Positions 7,492 through 9,040 of a DNA stretch of 9,040 nucleotides are shown piece by piece; the first letter of the stretch is position 1, and the number at the start of each line of letters is the position of its first letter. A program made the position numbers and the translations under genes. The DNA comes from TC-15 sp034437275 (lineage in GTDB: Bacteria; Chloroflexota; Anaerolineae; Aggregatilineales; Aggregatilineaceae), in NCBI GenBank assembly GCA_034437275.1, contig DAOTUD010000098.1, positions 1 to 9,040 of the forward strand, read 5' to 3'. The notes beneath the pieces are model-generated. The model saw only the letters and a program-made list of their open reading frames with translations, ran no database searches and was not told where the DNA came from.

Positions 7492-8499
7492 GCGAACGAC
7501 AAGTTCAACTGGCAGGACGATGGATTCTAATGAATCCGGTGGAAACGTAATCGCCTGCTGTAGCAGTTCAATAGCGGCAGGTCCCAATGCTTCGATTGGC
7601 TGCCGAATTGTTGTCAAAGGTGGTTCAGCCAGAGCGGCCAGCGGTAGATCGTCGAAACCGACCAGGGCAATATCCTCCGGGATGCGCAACCCTGCTTCAC
7701 TAATGGCACGCTGTGCACCGACAGCCATCTGGTCCGACGACGTAAAAACCGCATCAGGTTTGTTATTTGCAGCCAGCAAGGTTTTCATTGCTGCAAATCC
7801 ACTCTCGTGTGAGAAATCAGCTTCGCCAACAAGGCATTCGTCATAGGGAATGCCATGAGCTTCAAGTGCTTTGCAGTACCCTGTGTGGCGATCTTCACCC
7901 GCTGTGTTATATCTGACTATGATCGCCGCAATGCGACGACAACCTCTATTGATAAGGTATTCGGTTGCCAGATACCCACCATACTCGTTATCGACGTTCA
8001 CATACGGCACGTTCACACCGGGTTCCGGTTTTCCTACAAACACCAATGGGACGCCGTGTTCAACCAACTGATTAACGAAAGAGTCTTCTCGCCGATCTGC
8101 CGTGATAATAACGCCATCTACGAGACTGGTGTTGAAGATCGATTTGGCAATCCGATCTTCTTCGTCCATTGAGTGAAACAGGAACAGCGCAAGTGTCAGG
8201 TCATTCTGGTTGGTGGCACTGGTTATACTGTTGATGAGATGCAGGAAATAAGGATTAGTCATGATGGTATCCGTAACATGCGGGATAACCAGACCAATCA
8301 TCCCGGATCGATTCGAGGCCAGTGACCGTGCAAACTTGTTCGGCTCGTATCCGGTTTCGTTGATGACTTTCTGCACACGCTCCCGGACTTCGGCGGTGAT
8401 GTACGGGTAATTGTTGATCACACGCGATACTGTTGCGCGAGATACGCCCGCCAGAGTGCCGATGTCTTCAAGTGTGAGTTTTCTAGTTTGTTTTTTCAT
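7480..8499 (-). CDS. LacI-family transcriptional repressor of the locus
   Basis: This 339-residue regulator has the full LacI layout. The N-terminal helix-turn-helix (about 8-30) contains LEDIGTLAGVSRATVSRVIN, and the hinge segment NKFARSLASNRSG (54-66) has the Leu that inserts into the operator centre. From residue 67 (MIGLVIPHV) a periplasmic-binding-like effector domain follows, with family motifs SSDQMAVGAQRA (254-265), PEDIALVGFDDLPLA (274-288) and PPLTTIRQP (293-301). It should bind a sugar released by the pathway and leave the two nearby GAGCGC-centred palindromes. One palindrome lies in its own promoter, so it probably represses itself. It is read in the same direction as the transport operon and ends 116 bases before the binding-protein start. 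No Shine-Dalgarno is visible before the ATG, suggesting weak translation. The effector is not identifiable from sequence; operator similarity to CelR/CebR suggests cellobiose or a related beta-glucoside. Confidence 0.95.
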   Translation of the reverse strand: MKKQTRKLTLEDIGTLAGVSRATVSRVINNYPYITAEVRERVQKVINETGYEPNKFARSLASNRSGMIGLVIPHVTDTIMTNPYFLHLINSITSATNQNDLTLALFLFHSMDEEDRIAKSIFNTSLVDGVIITADRREDSFVNQLVEHGVPLVFVGKPEPGVNVPYVNVDNEYGGYLATEYLINRGCRRIAAIIVRYNTAGEDRHTGYCKALEAHGIPYDECLVGEADFSHESGFAAMKTLLAANNKPDAVFTSSDQMAVGAQRAISEAGLRIPEDIALVGFDDLPLAALAEPPLTTIRQPIEALGPAAIELLQQAITFPPDSLESIVLPVELVVRSTT

Positions 8500-8509
8500 G
8501 ATACTATTA

Positions 8510-8523
8510 TGAGAGCGCTCTCA
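8510..8523. promoter_or_regulatory. Perfect LacI-family operator between lacI and the cupin gene
   Basis: TGAGAGCGCTCTCA is an exact 14-bp palindrome. It lies 10 bases before the lacI start and 72 bases before the cupin start. It sits just downstream of the -10 of the lacI promoter, so binding should block lacI transcription (autoregulation). It may also affect the divergent cupin gene, although no cupin promoter could be placed. Confidence 0.88.
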
Positions 8524-8535
8524 ATATATGAACAT

Positions 8536-8565
8536 AGTATAAGATCAAGTTGGTCTTCTTGTCAA
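8536..8565 (-). promoter_or_regulatory. Sigma70-type promoter of the lacI gene
   Basis: The minus strand carries TTGACA (8565-8560, perfect -35), an 18-base spacer and TATACT (8541-8536, five of six -10 bases). Initiation would fall near 8529, leaving a leader of about 30 bases that contains the operator but no Shine-Dalgarno. This is the best promoter match found in the window. Confidence 0.7.
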
Positions 8566-8595
8566 ATACCAATTCGGATAGGTGAAGTGAAATCA

Positions 8596-9021
8596 ATGTC
8601 AATCCATGAAAGTTTGCTAGAAATCCGACAGTATGAGGGGGATGGCTACCGTCCAACCATTGATTATGGAGAATGGCGTGTCGCGATACTGCGCTACCAC
8701 CCCGAACTAGAACCCTATGCTATCCTGACCATGCAGCGTCATGACGAAACTGATGAGGTATTTGTTCTCCTATCCGGGCGCTGTATTCTATTTCTTGGCG
8801 AAGGTGAGGATGAAATCGGCGCAGTTCACGCTGTCGAAATGCAACCGCTTAAAGTGTACAACATCAAGAAAGGCGTTTGGCATACGCATACCCTGGATCG
8901 TGACGCAACAGTCCTCATCGTCGAGAACAAGGACACAGGGGATGCCAATTCACCGACAAATACTTTGAACGAGTCGCAACGTGCGCAAATCACGCAGCAC
9001 ACGAACCGGCTCTGGGCGTGA
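8596..9021 (+). CDS. Small cupin-domain protein, divergent from the regulator gene
   Basis: This 141-residue soluble protein has a single-cupin layout. Motif 1 is MQRHDETDEVFVLLSG (46-61), where His49 and Glu54 fit the metal-binding positions but the first canonical His is Gln47. Motif 2 is IKKGVWHTHTL (90-100), with His96 as the likely third ligand. A conserved-looking tail follows (LIVENKDTG, 107-115). No signal peptide is present. I do not recognise a specific enzyme; single cupins of this size include sugar isomerases or epimerases, lyases and sugar-binding proteins. I chose ATG 8596 because the longer reading from 8488 would overlap the lacI start and contain the operator, and its first 36 residues do not look like part of a cupin fold. 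AGGTGA lies 10 bases upstream. Sharing an intergenic operator with lacI suggests a role in the same sugar pathway. Confidence 0.85.
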   Translation: MSIHESLLEIRQYEGDGYRPTIDYGEWRVAILRYHPELEPYAILTMQRHDETDEVFVLLSGRCILFLGEGEDEIGAVHAVEMQPLKVYNIKKGVWHTHTLDRDATVLIVENKDTGDANSPTNTLNESQRAQITQHTNRLWA

Positions 9022-9040
9022 GCAAAATCCAGGCACGTTT

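Noticed and set aside
7485..7502. 6-bp inverted repeat (TTGTCG / CGACAA) at the end of lacI as a terminator
   Set aside because: The stem is short and lies within the last lacI codons, and the nearest T run on the minus strand is more than 10 bases beyond it.
8488..8595. Longer start for the cupin gene at 8488
   Set aside because: It would overlap the lacI start codon, place the operator inside coding sequence, and add 36 residues unlike a cupin; ATG 8596 is better placed.
1..9040. Mobile elements, CRISPR arrays, tRNA or rRNA genes
   Set aside because: No transposase-like protein, evenly spaced repeats or RNA gene signatures were seen; the window is filled by the listed genes.

Overview
The window holds a carbohydrate-uptake and breakdown locus on the minus strand, its own LacI-type repressor, and a divergently oriented small cupin gene. 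The source is a bacterium of moderate GC. Non-lipoprotein signal peptides ending in VAAQDEE and SVAQDG, a MalFG-type importer with no dedicated ATPase gene beside it, and the general gene style suggest an Anaerolineae-like member of Chloroflexota. That assignment is an impression from protein style and cannot be proven from the window.

Reading the minus strand in the direction of transcription (high to low coordinates): a LacI-family regulator (8499-7480); a 116-base regulatory gap with an operator and a possible 21-codon leader ORF (7479-7364); a secreted sugar-binding protein (7363-6059); an 87-base gap with a perfect 13-bp stem-loop; two MalF/MalG-type permeases (5971-5054 and 5057-4167, overlapping by 4 bases); a 1139-residue cytoplasmic protein with remote GH94-like phosphorylase features (4162-743); and the first 248 codons of a secreted GH3 beta-glucosidase/exo-beta-glucanase (746-1, cut by the window edge, overlapping the previous gene by 4 bases). 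On the plus strand a cupin protein (8596-9021) diverges from the regulator gene. Essentially the whole window is coding, and no gene-free stretch exceeds 300 bases.

Two nearly identical palindromes, TGAGAGCGCTCTCA upstream of lacI and TTGAGAGCGCTTTCAA (minus-strand reading) upstream of the binding-protein gene, are almost certainly the operators of the encoded LacI protein. They closely resemble the CelR/CebR box of actinobacteria (TGGGAGCGCTCCCA). With the barley-ExoI-like GH3, this points to a beta-gluco-oligosaccharide as inducer and substrate.

Proposed working model (inference): GH3 trims beta-glucan or oligosaccharides outside the membrane; the binding protein and permeases import the products; the large cytoplasmic protein, possibly a phosphorylase related to GH94/GH149/GH161, splits them inside the cell; and the LacI protein couples expression to supply. 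The least understood parts are the large protein, the cupin, the candidate leader peptide and the intercistronic stem-loop.
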